A stretch of 30,666 nt of DNA from Mesostigma viride (Eukaryota > Streptophyta > Mesostigmatophyceae > Mesostigmatales > Mesostigmataceae), in contig RPFO01000323.1 in the NCBI GenBank assembly GCA_009746045.1, positions 1-30,666 of the forward strand, read 5' to 3'. The first letter of the stretch is position 1. Each line of letters opens with the position of its first letter. The notes under the pieces are model-generated. The model did not search any database and had not been told where the DNA came from. It worked only from the letters and a program-made list of their open reading frames with translations. Positions 1 through 9,775 of the stretch are shown here, in pieces. The position numbers and the translations under genes are program-made.

Positions 1-507
1 GGTCTTTGGCTGCGGTGCTTGGTCGGGCCAGCGGCCCTGATCCTCGCGCCACCCGCGCTGCTGATTCCCTCCGGGAGTTGTCTCAGGGCGATCGGGACCG
101 GGCCCCTTCTGTGGTGCATGCGACGCCGGCAGTCGCGCGCACGCCCGTCCCTGGGTATGTATGTCGGCGGCTCGCCTGCCGACAGTGTGACCTACCGCGC
201 GCCTCCGCCGAGCTTGCCATTTCGCCCCATGTCTTATGGGTTCTCCCAGGTGTGTGGCGCCGCGGGACCGCCGGCGTGGCCTACCCATTGAGACTGATCG
301 GCCTCCTTTCGATATGGTTATTCTAGCTGATCCTGTGTTCCAGGGCGAGATCCTGGTTCGGCGCGTTCTGTATCGCTGGGCTAGGCGCCACAATGGCTTG
401 GACACCTACGGTGGGTTCCAGTGGGCTTACCCTCCGCCGTTGGGCATTATGGCCTCAGATGCTCTTACGGTAGAGTTTCCTGCGGTGCCGGGTGCTACGT
501 ACAGCAC
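1..507 (+). pseudogene. LTR-retrotransposon coding remnant, upstream part
   Basis: This GC-rich stretch is open over long distances, but no single frame spans it. One frame is open from 3 to 325 and another from about 228 to the element junction at 507. The second frame contains a run WAR..., QWAY... and SDALTVEF. I do not recognise a named domain. The link to the retrotransposon comes from position: when the 508-11528 insertion and one CAC are removed, this second frame continues in phase at 11532 for about 50 codons toward a polypurine tract and LTR. A similar W-A-R / W-A-F / SD-LTV pattern recurs at about 11840-11955, which suggests a duplicated domain or two related segments. The change of frame near 290-320 suggests decay. 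Identity as gag, pol or an extra 3' ORF is not established. Confidence 0.45.
505..507. repeat. putative 3-bp target duplication CAC (left)
   Basis: CAC lies immediately outside the left terminal inverted repeat and again at 11529-11531 outside the right one. Three bases match by chance once in 64. However, removing the element plus one CAC restores an open frame across the junction, which supports it as a real target-site duplication. Confidence 0.6.
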
Positions 508-538
508 GAGGGGATTCATAGGTGTTTGCTCAATTTCA
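508..538 (+). repeat. left terminal inverted repeat, outer 31 bp
   Basis: This segment matches the reverse complement of 11498-11528 at 30 of 31 positions (G versus A at the fourteenth base). Sequence between it and the tandem array (539-590) is not conserved between the two ends. Confidence 0.8.
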
Positions 539-590
539 CAAGTCTTCAAATGAGTAAAAATAAAATCTTTCAGATCTGAGGGTACCTAAA

Positions 591-1650
591 GCTGGACTGT
601 TGCAGGCAGCATGTAGACCATGAAAATAGACCACCCACGAAAATTGGGCTCATTCTGAGCTCAAATGGTGACATGTGACAGCATACATGTGCAGTTTTTC
701 GTCATTTTCCCCCTTTTCTTACATGAAACAAATATGAATAGTGGACAAATGAACTCATTTCAGGCTGGACTGTTGCAGGCAGCATGTAGACCATGAAAAT
801 AGACCACCCACAAAAATTGGGCTCATTCTGAGCTCAAATGGTGACATGTGACAGCATACATGTGCAGTTTTTCGTCATTTTCCCCCTTTTCTTACATGCA
901 ACAAATATGAATAGTGGACAAATGAACTCATATCAGGCTGGATTCTTGCAGGCAGCATGTAGACCATGAAAATAGACCACCCACAAAAATTGGGCTCATT
1001 CTGAGCTCAAATGGTGACATGTGACAGCATACATGTGCAGTTTTTCGTCATTTTCCCCCTTTTCTTACATGCAACAAATATGAATAGTGGACAAATGAAC
1101 TCATTTCAGGCTGGATTCTTGCAGGCAGCATTTATACCATGAAAATAGACCACCCACGAAAATTGGGCTCATTCTGAGCTCAAATGGTGACATGTGACAG
1201 CATACATGTGCAGTTTTTCGTCATTTTCCCCCTTTTCTTACATGAAACAAATATGAATAGTGAACAAATGAACTCATATCAGGCTGGATTCTTGCAGGCA
1301 GCATTTATACCATGAAAATAGACCACCCACGAAAATTGGGCTCATTCTGAGCTCAAATGGTGACATGTGACAGCATACATGTGCAGTTTTTCGTCATTTT
1401 CCCCCTTTTCTTACATGAAACAAATATGAATAGTGAACAAATGAACTCATTTCAGGCTGGATTCTTGCAGGCAGCATCTAGACCATGAAAATAGACCACC
1501 CACAAAAATTGGGCTCATTCTGAGCTCAAATGGTGACATGTGACAGCATACATGTGCAGTTTTTCGTCATTTTCTCGGTTAACTTACATGAAACAAATAT
1601 GAATAGTGAACAAATGAACTCATATCAAGTTGGATTCTTGCAGGCAGCAT
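591..1650 (+). repeat. subterminal 173-bp tandem array, left
   Basis: Units start at 591, 764, 937, 1110, 1283 and 1456, exactly 173 bp apart, with a degraded seventh start at 1629. Each unit carries GCTGGA-TT/CT-G-TTGCAGGCAGC, a GAAAATAGACCACCCAC block, an internal TGTGACAGCATACATGTG block and TTTTCGTCATTTTC. Copies differ by only a few bases, and the last one is more diverged (TTTTCTCGGTTAAC in place of the poly-C/T stretch). The same unit is present in inverted orientation at 10561-11420. Confidence 0.9.
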
Positions 1651-1770
1651 TTAGAAAATGCACATTGCCAGCTTTTACGTCATATCCCATTGAAAAAAAA
1701 TAGATGAGCCATGAGCCATGAAACCTGTTCACCCAAATATGGTTTTATCCCATTTGATATATGTTCTACC
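1651..1770. other. short spacer inside the left end
   Basis: This is AT-rich sequence with no ORF, between the last degraded 173-bp unit and the LINE fragment. Nothing further is recognised. Confidence 0.5.
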
Positions 1771-2149
1771 AATTGTAAGGATTGGATGAGGACATTTAGC
1801 CATGCTTTGTCTATAATGGGACCCCCATGGATGTTGCATTAAGAACTTAGCCATGCTATGCCATGCAGAGAGATGCTCTCTGTCGAGAAGCCATGCCCTA
1901 GCCCTTGCATAGCCATGATGATCTTCCTCCCCCGTGCCAGGATCCCCTTAGCTGGGTTGAACCTGAGACAGCATGGTGGTGCCGGTGCCCTTGCGGCACC
2001 TAGAGCAAGTGTTGCTTACATTCCCACCCTTGCATGAAGTAGCCTAGGATGTATTTAAAGCCATATGCCCCTTCTCAGGGATATGTGCTACATTGACTCC
2101 CAACGGAGTGATGTTGATAATTAATTAATTAATTAATTAATTGTAAGGA
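1771..2149 (+). mobile_element. LINE 3' fragment 'a' with 11-bp target duplication
   Basis: AATTGTAAGGA occurs at 1771-1781 and again at 2139-2149, bracketing a 5'-truncated 3' UTR (1782-2138). The body matches the 3' UTRs of the ORF1-bearing copies at 12841-13273 and 20828-21248. It includes the CAGAGAG-ATG-CTCTCTG hairpin (1866-1882) and the ACTCC-CAAC-GGAGT hairpin (2096-2109), then ATGTTGATAA and a (TTAA)n tail. It is nested inside the 11-kb element and is therefore younger than it. Confidence 0.85.
2096..2109 (+). promoter_or_regulatory. LINE 3'-terminal hairpin, copy a
   Basis: A perfect 5-bp stem ACTCC/GGAGT encloses the loop CAAC. The same hairpin lies at 12871-12884 (-), 21226-21239 (+) and 28487-28500 (+). 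In stringent-type LINEs a 3' stem-loop followed by short repeats is the known recognition site of the reverse transcriptase. That role is inferred here. Confidence 0.55.
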
Positions 2150-2275
2150 CATGTAATAAACCTATGAACCAAGGTCATAAGACACGGAATGTGTTGATCA
2201 CAAGGCTGCTAGCCGCAAAGCATGCACCGAGAAGGTAGGGCAGCCATGAAAAATTAAAAGCCACATGCGGCAAGG

Positions 2276-3112
2276 CTAGTCATCAGAGTCTGAATCAGGA
2301 ATGATGGGAGGCCGGCGCTTGTGGCGCGGGGTGGCCTTGGCTTGCTTCATTGCCGTGGAACGCTGGGCGACCTGCTTGCGAATGCACTCAGTAATGTCCG
2401 CCTTCCCTCGCGCAATGCTCGCAGGTGGAAGATTTGGCAACTGCACACCGGGGCATGCGCAAAGCGCAGCCTGCACCTCATCAAATCCCACTATTTCATC
2501 GTCGCCATCGGAGTATAGCAGATGGGCCATGTCGTGCTCCTTACTAAAGGCCGTCACATGGCCATGATACCGCTTCTCCCCCGAGTTGGGGCCCGAAAAT
2601 ATCTTGCATACCAGGGTCCCCACCAACCATTCCGGCTCTGGCACGTCCATGACACGCGATTTGAAAAGTCCCACCGCCGTCTTCTCCGCCATCGCCGGGG
2701 TTCCGTACCCATCCCACTGAATCCAGTCGAGCGAGAGCCCAACAACAGCATCCTTCGTGTGCTGCGTCAATGTGCCACTGCTTGTCAAGCCCACCCGGCG
2801 CACCTTGCCCCCCCCGCACGCCACGAAGACAAGACGATTGTGCTTGCCTTCACTGAAAATGTGTGGGTACCTGTCCTTGTGGCGGCGCCCGGGCAGGGGG
2901 AAATGGGCCGAGCTCGGGCTGAAGGGCGAAAACCGCGTTGTGTACGAGTGCGAGCCGTAGCACTCAAGTTCAACCACGGCGTCTGGCGATAAGTCGCCGG
3001 TGATGTTGCGGGCCACCACGTACAGCAAAGGAGTGAAAGGCATTAGGGGGCTGCACAGAAGATCGCAGCTGTCCTTTAGCCCCGGATGTTGACACATCAT
3101 CGGCTTCCCCAC
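2276..3112 (-). CDS. Tudor-like-domain protein, C-terminal ORF
   Basis: An open frame of 278 codons ends at 2276. It opens without an ATG at 3112, and the first in-frame ATGs are residues 5-6. Residues about 161-217 (EWLVGTLVCKIF ... YSDGDDEIVGFDEV) have the pattern of the Tudor-like domain found in plant PTM-type and similar chromatin proteins: an entry 'G-x-x-V-x-K-x-F', a GHV strand, and 'Y-S-D-G-D-D-E' followed by an acidic/aromatic end. The C-terminus is basic (RHKRRP near residue 264) and ends in SDSDD, suggesting nuclear localisation. Residues 1-160 match nothing I recognise. The upstream sequence (3113-3771) looks like the rest of the same gene broken by frameshifts. A PHD finger lies on the same strand 4 kb upstream. 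Domain assignment rests on motif reading only. Confidence 0.55.
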   Translation of the reverse strand: MGKPMMCQHPGLKDSCDLLCSPLMPFTPLLYVVARNITGDLSPDAVVELECYGSHSYTTRFSPFSPSSAHFPLPGRRHKDRYPHIFSEGKHNRLVFVACGGGKVRRVGLTSSGTLTQHTKDAVVGLSLDWIQWDGYGTPAMAEKTAVGLFKSRVMDVPEPEWLVGTLVCKIFSGPNSGEKRYHGHVTAFSKEHDMAHLLYSDGDDEIVGFDEVQAALCACPGVQLPNLPPASIARGKADITECIRKQVAQRSTAMKQAKATPRHKRRPPIIPDSDSDD

Positions 3113-3771
3113 GTCCTCGATGCCCTCCCATGCTGCAGCGGATGCTCAGTGCTTTAGCGCGACCGCTGCATCCTCTGCGCGTCGCACAGTGCTCAGGGCT
3201 AGCGGGCCGCCCCGCGTGGACAACGGGGTCAACCAGCGGCACGAAGCAACGAGCACCCTCCAATGCTAGACGCGTTTCCGCATCCAGGTCAGTGGTGGCA
3301 CTCGGGCCTGCTCCGCTCTGATTGGGTCGCCGCAGCGCCTGGATTTCCGCTCTACAGTGTAGTTGGCCCAATATTTGCTGCGTCAATGCAATGGCGGCCT
3401 CCCAGATTACAAACGACGACAGGGCTTTCTCGGGATCTTGGATGCATCGGCGTTTACAACACCGACCGCGCTGCAACTCCGACTGCCGCGATCACGTCGG
3501 CATTTGTAGCGTATTTCAATACTGTCGAGGCAGACGATTTTAATCCTGTTGTGCGAGCCTCACGGCACCCACCATCTAGATCATCATCGTCATCACTGAT
3601 ATCGAGATGGTCGACCTGCAAGTCATCACCGTCTACTACGCCCTTGTATGCCTCGTGGGGAATCGACACTGCCTGGGCATAAATTCCGTCCCCTTGTACG
3701 ACACGGGCCCATGGTGGTCGGGACGTAAGAGGCTCAGCAACACCAAAACGCCGACGAACGTTCGCCAGCAA
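3113..3771 (-). pseudogene. probable upstream part of the Tudor-like gene, frameshifted
   Basis: Reading leftward from 3771, one frame encodes an acidic segment (DISDDDDDLDGG) and continues to about 3470 before a stop. A second frame then carries a helical-looking segment (WEAAIALTQQILGQL) from about 3476 to 3150. The Tudor-like frame takes over near 3140. Each switch needs only a small indel, and coding-like sequence continues across them. This fits one decayed gene better than three overlapping ones. An in-frame TGA just upstream of 3771 bounds it, and no start codon is obvious. Introns are an alternative to indels, but I see no clean GT...AG pairs at the switches. Confidence 0.4.
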
Positions 3772-4080
3772 GCTGCCTCATCCCCTGCGGCTAAAACAGG
3801 GGGCCCAGGGGTCAAGGGTCGACTTCTTCAATGTCCAACGACATCCAATTCCAGCGCCCCCCACCATATTCGTCACGGCGCCTCAAATAGTCTGAACCTT
3901 CACGACCGCCCATGGCAGCTCTCGCGAGCGATTATTCTAGCTCCGCAAAATTATTGCAATCAGCCAATTTGATCGAATTCACCATCGTCTCGCTCGGGGT
4001 TGGCACGCCTCTCCCAATGATGCCTCTCCTGCCTCTTTTGTGGCTCGATCTTCCACCGACTCAGCGCGGCGTATGAAAGT
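3772..4080. other. no recognised gene
   Basis: This is unremarkable mixed sequence between the Tudor-like gene and a tandem repeat. Only short overlapping ORFs are present, with no motif I recognise. Confidence 0.5.
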
Positions 4081-4500
4081 TCCATTCATGCAGAATTCAT
4101 TCACCGACCCCCAACACTGACCGTACAGCCAGAACATACGAAAAGGTCTTGCATTCTCAATGAAAATGGGCTGTAACGGCATTCCATTGAGAATTCCATT
4201 CAGAACTCATTCACCGACCCCCAACACTGACCGTACAGCCTGAATTGGGCTGAACATGCGAAAAGGACTTGCATTCTCAATGAAAATGGGCTGTTGCGGC
4301 ATTCCATTGAGAATTCCATTGAGAACCCATTCACCGACCCCCAACACTGACCGTACAGCCTGAACTGGGCTGAACATGCGAAAAGGACTTGCATTCTCAA
4401 TGAAAATGGGCTGTTGCGGCATTCCATTGAGAATTCCATTGAGAACCCATGCACCGACCCCCAACACTGACCGTACAACCTGAACTGGGCTGAACATGCG
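4081..4500. repeat. 120-bp tandem repeat, about 3.5 copies
   Basis: The block TCACCGACCCCCAACACTGA starts at 4101, 4211, 4331 and 4451. Spacing is 110, 120 and 120 bp; the first copy lacks about 10 bp (TGAATTGGGC). Units also share GAAAAGGACTTGCATTCTC and GCGGCATTCCATTGAG. ORFs here on the - strand (repeating RLYGQCWGSV) are repeat translations. Confidence 0.9.
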
Positions 4501-4738
4501 AGAAACGAAGGACCATCCAAAAGTGAAAAAATTCTGATTCAAACAGTCCGCGGTGTTGTCCGAGCCTCGCATGCAAATGGCATTTGAATGAACAAAGCAC
4601 AGTGACCGTCGTCTTTGCGCGCGCGCGGCTGCAGGTGCGTACAGCCTGCCAAGCACTACCGGTAATTACTTTGTGCGCGCACGAACAAAACCAACGTCGC
4701 CGGCGATTGTTTACCAAAACGTGCCTGCATAATATGAT
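4501..4738. other. CpG-rich interval upstream of the 214-codon ORF
   Basis: This interval has alternating GCGCGCGCG and GTGCGCGCACG and is richer in CpG than its neighbours. AATATGATATGG lies just ahead of the ORF start. It could be a promoter region for the ORF at 4739, but no defined element is seen. Confidence 0.3.
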
Positions 4739-5383
4739 ATGGCAATGAGTGAAACTGAGAACCAGAGGGCAAAACGCCTGTGTTATGCAAATACTTTAGG
4801 TGTTTGCGTGTTAGATCATGAAGATGGGGCAGATAACCAATGTCAGGGGAGATTGACGTGCAGGTGCTTTGTGTACGTCGAAAATATTGTTCATGAACGG
4901 ATTTTGGCAACGGTGAAGAAATTCTGGAAGCTACGTAGATGGCATGATAGGTCAGTATGCTGTTCGGTTTTACAATTTCTTTTTCCGCCCAGTAGCTGCG
5001 GATATCGCGAGTATGGGTTATGGTACGCTTCTGGGCTAATGGGCGACCCGGGCAACAGAGGGACCTGGGCAGTTAGATGGGTCAAAGAGTCTCCATTTTT
5101 TCGTCGTGATATCGCAGTCACGCCTGGCGAAAACCACGGCGAGCGCGAGCCATATTTTACTTTTGCCGCAAGGCTGGGTGCTTCCCGGGCGTCACCGTCC
5201 TTTAATATATATTTCTTGAGCTGTTCCGCGCAGCTGGCGGCCTGGGCGCACGTCAAGAACAAGGTTCCGGATGTCATCCGCAACCGCGTCGTTCTAAATA
5301 AGCGTGTCAAGAGTATCGTAGCTTATAACTCCCGCAGACTTTATGATTCCGGTTCTTTTCGATGCCCAACGTCGTGGTTGTGA
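4739..5383 (+). CDS. hypothetical 214-aa ORF
   Basis: An ATG-initiated frame (ATGGCAATGAGT) is open for 214 codons in sequence of roughly balanced composition, longer than chance would usually give. It is rich in Cys in the first half and contains a run AAWAHVKNKVPDVIRNRVV near the end. No domain is recognised. A - strand frame of 139 codons overlaps it (5310-4891), so the coding strand is not certain. It lies within the 11-kb element, after a CpG-rich interval. It could be a captured host fragment or a chance ORF. Confidence 0.3.
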   Translation: MAMSETENQRAKRLCYANTLGVCVLDHEDGADNQCQGRLTCRCFVYVENIVHERILATVKKFWKLRRWHDRSVCCSVLQFLFPPSSCGYREYGLWYASGLMGDPGNRGTWAVRWVKESPFFRRDIAVTPGENHGEREPYFTFAARLGASRASPSFNIYFLSCSAQLAAWAHVKNKVPDVIRNRVVLNKRVKSIVAYNSRRLYDSGSFRCPTSWL

Positions 5384-6401
5384 TTACGCCTATGTCCGGG
5401 GAACTTAAAGGAAGTTTGCTGGGTAATGCTTTCTTTTCCCGTGTTGTCACTGAAAAGGTAAACGGCCTTGTGTCGTCAAAACAGCAGCAAGCAGAAGTCA
5501 CTGTGCTTAGAATTGCAATGTGGTAGTTTGATTTAACACATATACTGCCTTGTTGCTGAAAACTTTTTCAAGGCCTGCTGGGATGTTGCCCATATGTTTC
5601 CAACGCTTTAACTCATGTCCAAGTGAGCTAGACTGGCTTGGAAACTTGAGCTTGTCATGCTTACATTGTGCTTGTATTGCTATTTGTGCCTCTTTGCAGT
5701 ATCTGCTTTATATATAATTGAAGGCTTCAGCATCATTGTCGAGCACCGTGGTGGCAGCCAAGCCTCCAATAACGATCGTGGACCTAACCTTGCCAAGTAT
5801 TTGCTTCTTATTATTTCATTCTTTGGACTGAGCTAGCTTTGAGCTAGCTTTACACCTGCTATTTGGCCTGCACCATGGTCCCTGGCTGCCAGTTACATTT
5901 TGTGCCCCCCCCGGCAGGCTGCAGGGTCTAGGATAGCGAGGGTGTAACGTAGACATGTTGTGGGCACCCTGGGTGCATTTTCAGGACCAGCCTTTACTTT
6001 ACCTGGCCCTGCCTTCTTTCTGGGCATATTGTTGACTTGAGTGCTTGTTGGTCACTCGCGTAGCGACCCCCCTGCATTCATAAATCGTAAACCATTATAC
6101 AATGAGCATATTTCATGGATGTTAAGCATTGCTACTCTTGAACACATCATACATGAACATGTTTCCATGCCGTACCCATGGATATGTTAAAATGTGTGAG
6201 TTATTACAAATGGTATCCATGCTTAATTAATTTGGATGGTACTGGTACCTATTTCTAGTTACCAGTTTTACTCGTAACTACAAATCGTAACCAGTTTTAG
6301 AACCGAGCTGGCGCGAATGCCAGTAGATATTTCCGTGATATTTTTAGGTCTGCATGCTGCTAGAGCTAGATGTGTAGTACACCCTGATACCGGACATCAC
6401 T
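5384..6401. other. intergenic, no recognised gene
   Basis: No convincing coding region is present. Noted are a tandem GAGCTAGCTTT pair near 5829-5850 and a C8 run near 5907. The last 85 bases overlap the start of a short ORF (6317-6577) that I do not accept as a gene. Confidence 0.5.
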
Positions 6402-6458
6402 ATCAAAGAGACAACCAGCGCAGGCCAGAAATCGGGAGAATCCGGACCATGGTAGCTC
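6402..6458 (+). repeat. 57-bp block also present at 28031-28087
   Basis: The two copies are identical except for one base (A at 6407, G at 28036); 51 consecutive bases match, from GAGACAACC to GGTAGCTC. Flanks on both sides are unrelated. The right copy is an insertion relative to its paralogous segment. No gene or family is recognised in it. Confidence 0.9.
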
Positions 6459-7060
6459 GAGCCTGCCGTTATCTTTTCCGCGTTTTCGAGTCGTTCAGGA
6501 TGATGAAGATGAATGGTGATGGAAATGTGTATCCTTGTGCATTGAAATTATGGCTGGCTTACGTGTGGAGCGACTAGATGACTATGTTCAGACCAAGTTT
6601 GCAGGGACTAATTAAGGGGAGGTGGCACCCCAAAACCCAAAAAAACTGACATATGCTAATATCACTTGAAATTCATTTGCACAATGCTGAATTATGATTG
6701 GGGGCACTAAATAACATCTCTAGTGAGTTGTTCATGCACTTGTTGGGGGTACTACCCCCATATATACGCCAATAATGCGCTATAAATAGCAAAAGACGCT
6801 AATTAGGGCTGAGTATGCCCCAGCCAATGCACTTATTTGTTGGCTACCAAAAATCAAGGTCATATAGTTCCCTGAGTTTGTAGCTTGCTGAGCTATTTAC
6901 ATCATGGAAATGGCAAAACCTTGAACAGTTATTAATTTTCCCGCAAAACAGGTCATTTTTTACCGGACATTGGGAGTAAACCTATCATAAACACTTCCGA
7001 TAAGGCCACAAAATCAACAAAAATTCCGGCTAACAGGGGGACAGCAGTGTTCCAAGTCCC
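6459..7060. other. no recognised gene
   Basis: A short frame ends at 6577 (containing FRVFESFRMMKMNGDG) but has no recognisable domain. The rest is AT-rich with a small inverted repeat TGGGGGTA-C-TACCCCCA near 6744-6760. Confidence 0.45.
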
Positions 7061-7093
7061 AGGTCATTCCGACAAGTCTAGCTCAAGTTATTG
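7061..7093. repeat. 33-bp direct repeat flanking the PHD segment (left copy)
   Basis: CAGGTCATTCCGACAAGTCT followed by A/T-GCTCAAGT occurs here and at 7413-7445 in the same orientation. The similarity weakens further on but GCTAAAAC also recurs after each copy. The pair brackets the PHD-finger ORF. Confidence 0.8.
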
Positions 7094-7145
7094 CGTCAGA
7101 CGTGTTTTCAAAAAAATGCCCGCTAAAACAGAAAATGTCACTATA

Positions 7146-7421
7146 TCAGCCCTTGTAAGCATCCTGCACAAGGCAGGCAGGGCAAAACCAATCCCCCTTG
7201 GGCTCCTTAGTCAACGGGGGGTCAGCGCAGCACCCATGCAGTCCTCCCTTGCACCCGAATGTGCTGCACAGCAGGAAAGGGACACCGTCAATTTCATCCG
7301 GGGAAGCACATGCAAGGCAAGGAATATTATCAACATCATTCTCATCATTACTACCTTCCCCATCGTCCCCCTGCCCCTCCCTTTGCATCACGTCGTGGCA
7401 GCCACCCTTAACACAGGTCAT
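7146..7421 (-). CDS. PHD-finger protein fragment (exon)
   Basis: The ATG-initiated frame encodes 91 residues. Residues 35-83 hold a complete C4HC3 zinc-binding pattern: Cys35-x2-Cys38, Cys52-x4-Cys57, His62-x2-Cys65, Cys80-x2-Cys83, with the usual Trp78 two residues before the seventh ligand. This is the classical PHD finger, which in known proteins reads histone H3 tails. An acidic stretch (DDGEGSNDENDVD) precedes it. The ORF is short for a complete protein and is probably one exon or a captured fragment. It is on the same strand as, and upstream of, the Tudor-like ORF at 2276-3112, so the two could belong to one interrupted chromatin-reader gene carried by the 11-kb element. The joining exons are not visible to me. 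The ATG lies at the edge of the right copy of a 33-bp direct repeat. Confidence 0.7.
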   Translation of the reverse strand: MTCVKGGCHDVMQREGQGDDGEGSNDENDVDNIPCLACASPDEIDGVPFLLCSTFGCKGGLHGCCADPPLTKEPKGDWFCPACLVQDAYKG

Positions 7422-7445
7422 TCCGACAAGTCTTGCTCAAGTAAT
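7413..7445. repeat. 33-bp direct repeat flanking the PHD segment (right copy)
   Basis: This is the second copy of the 7061-7093 repeat. Together they delimit a ~350-bp unit that contains the whole PHD coding segment. Confidence 0.8.
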
Positions 7446-8029
7446 AAGGTTATGCGTGCTAAAACCTGAACATAAGCTTAAGGGGGGGTTCTTTGTATAT
7501 GGCCACTTAGGCATGCTGTTTTCCATCCAAAAAGCCAGACAGCATGCCCCACTCGATCACAAAACATAAGCAAACGGCTAGGCACCACATCTTCCCTCAC
7601 CTGCCCTCGGCATGGCCAACCTTGCCAGCGCAAGCATAGCAACACGATCGCTAGGCATACATGCCAAGAGAGCATACACTATACTCTACCCAAGGTTACC
7701 TTGTAAACTTCATGCCAAGAACTCAGCAAATCTATGATCAAAAGCACATATAATTAACTCTAGCACACTGATGACGACACATGCTCAAGGTTGGGGGTCA
7801 CTGTGGCACGCACTGATGGGTTTCCTAGACGACCACTCACTACCTGACAAGGCGCTAAGGACCACTCAGAAAGCAAGTAAACACAATCACACTTTACATG
7901 CCATCAACATGGATCAAATCCATGCTGAATATGATGTGAAGTACAAAGGGGTGGCCACGCACCTCATACTCCTTCACCGTCCCTCGAGCATGGCCAGACT
8001 TATAAGTACGTGAATAGCAATAATGATTA
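7446..8029. other. no recognised gene
   Basis: Mixed sequence with several GCATGCC/GGCATG words and short ORFs only. I see no domain, intron pair or repeat unit here. Confidence 0.45.
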
Positions 8030-8282
8030 TGGCACTAACATGCATTACCAGCATTTTCTATGTTTCTCCCAGGTTAGATTGTAAGGGTTATGCCAACCAA
8101 GCTTACCAACACAGCAACAACTCCTTAACTGAACTACCCGACATGGGCAACAAACTGGAACTATGGAGGGCAAGGAACCAAGGAGATCATGGCATACAAA
8201 GCTTGTATGCAGTCAACCATGTCAACCATGGTTGGCTCAGTAACATTGCTGTCTTGTCACATCATCATAACAAGGAAAGCTA
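8030..8282 (+). repeat. ~250-bp dispersed repeat, copy in the 11-kb element
   Basis: This segment is a diverged match to the reverse complement of about 25410-25200, in the same internal order. Shared anchors are AGCATTTTCT-TGTTTC, AGATTGTAAGG/AGAGTGTAAGG, GACATGGGCAACAAAC, CAAGGAACCAAG and CATGGTTGGCTCAG. Its orientation is opposite to the right-hand copies. Confidence 0.75.
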
Positions 8283-9130
8283 AAATAAACCAATGATGGC
8301 AGCTATCTACATGCAGTCACACAAATGCAATATCTCCAACATGATCGTCGATTTAAAAAATTCCTTCCCTGCACGATAAAATGCAAAGAAACCAGTGGCG
8401 GCCGTTCAGCTTCTGACCGCTGTGATGCCGCTGCGAGGAAAGGGTGCGTCACTATCACACAACAAGAAGCGTCCATACGCACAACATCCTTGCCAGAACA
8501 CGTGCTATGAAATCCCTTACGCCTTCCCTAGGATCTATCGGCTGAGACTGAAGCGGATTTGATCAAGACATCAACGAAAACAAGCTAAAGCTGACAGGTA
8601 TTCGTCAACACGACAGCAAGCAACGGAGAGTTAACTGGCGGAAACTGACCAAAACGAACGCAAAAAACTTCGAACGATGAGCTCTTCGAAGAAAGAACTG
8701 ATAGTAGATAACAGTCGCCACAAATCTATACCTTGACCTCGTAGATCCCTCGCCCAGGCGCGCAACAACGGCCGTTCTTCCAAGGAAGGTTCCGACATGC
8801 ACTGCGCAGGCCTGAAAAAATACTTACCGAGAATGGCCGAAAATGTAGCAAAAAGCACCCGTTCGGTTTAGAACTCGATGCTACCGATATGAATGCATCC
8901 TTCACGGTCAAGAAGACCCCCAAAACTGAGAATTTACTGCCGCAATCACGAATTCTATTTTATTCCGCGCGACCAAAAAATGCAGATTACCCCCCATGCC
9001 GATGGCAGTAAAAGAAAGCAGCGATATTGTAAACCAGCCACTTGCCGCCACAATCCAACATTATTAAATCATCGTCTTCAACATCCAAGCATTTTTTTTG
9101 CATTTCTCTAGCCCTACATTGCTAGTTTCG
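8283..9130. other. no recognised gene
   Basis: Short ORFs occur on both strands, none with a recognisable domain. Composition shifts toward CpG after about 8700. Confidence 0.45.
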
Positions 9131-9265
9131 CCTAAACGCAGTCGCCATGACCACTTCCGCAAGTGGTGCGCGCACGGAGCACCCACTTTTCACGGTACGG
9201 CCGGTGCCGCGAATTTTTTCGCGCGGAAAATATTCGGCGCGCCACGTCCCCTTAACGGTTACAGT
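9131..9265. promoter_or_regulatory. CpG-rich block, possible bidirectional promoter
   Basis: This block is dense in CpG (GTGCGCGCACGG, GCGCGCGG, GGCGCGCC) compared with the surrounding AT-rich DNA. It lies between the - strand PHD/Tudor-like reading direction on the left and the + strand Q-rich gene on the right. A promoter role is inferred only from composition and position. Confidence 0.25.
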
Positions 9266-9720
9266 ACAGGGGGGTACCCTGGTGCACAGCTGCCACTCAT
9301 TTTTAGCTTGTCATCTTCCAGTTATTTTTAGATAGTACAGCTGGGTCCTTGTGACGTCCAGTGATGTGAGTGTTCAGAAGCCATGCATGGCTACCAATTT
9401 CACTGCCTTTCCAAGACCAGGTCCAATAAAGTTGTTTAAACCTGACAGCATACATTTTAGGTGTATCATGTCTCGCACCCAGCGGATCCCCCTGGGGGGG
9501 TCCTTAAAATGTACCCATAGGACATTGCAACATGACCACGGCAACATGACCCCCAAGTAACTCAATATATTTGATCAGGCACTCCGCAAAGGTGAAAACC
9601 ATTTGCGTTCAGTACCGGGCCAATATATGTGTGTGCTTTGGTCCCAATATGGATGGCAAAATTGTTATTAGGTTGGTTTGTGGACTTTATAGTGCAAAGT
9701 GCAACTGGTAACTACTTTTA
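9266..9720. other. possible 5' region of the Q-rich gene
   Basis: No long frame. ACTACTTTTAG at 9711-9721 looks like a splice acceptor just before the open frame. A repeated word AACATGACC occurs near 9530-9550. No TATA box is evident. Confidence 0.35.
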
Positions 9721-9749
9721 GGAACGAGTTAGACACCATCCAAGGGTTG

Positions 9750-9775
9750 AAAATGTCCTCACATGAGGACATTTT
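9750..9775. repeat. 12-bp perfect inverted repeat, 2-bp spacer
   Basis: AAAATGTCCTCA, then CA, then TGAGGACATTTT. The candidate start codon of the Q-rich gene (ATG at 9753) lies in the left arm, so an RNA hairpin would bury it. Confidence 0.9.

Noticed and set aside
591-1650. CRISPR array
   Set aside because: The 173-bp units repeat over their full length without unique spacers, and the setting is eukaryotic.
4200-4656. - strand ORFs of 106-149 codons with repeating RLYGQCWGSV
   Set aside because: The 120-bp tandem repeat has a length divisible by three, so open frames persist by construction.
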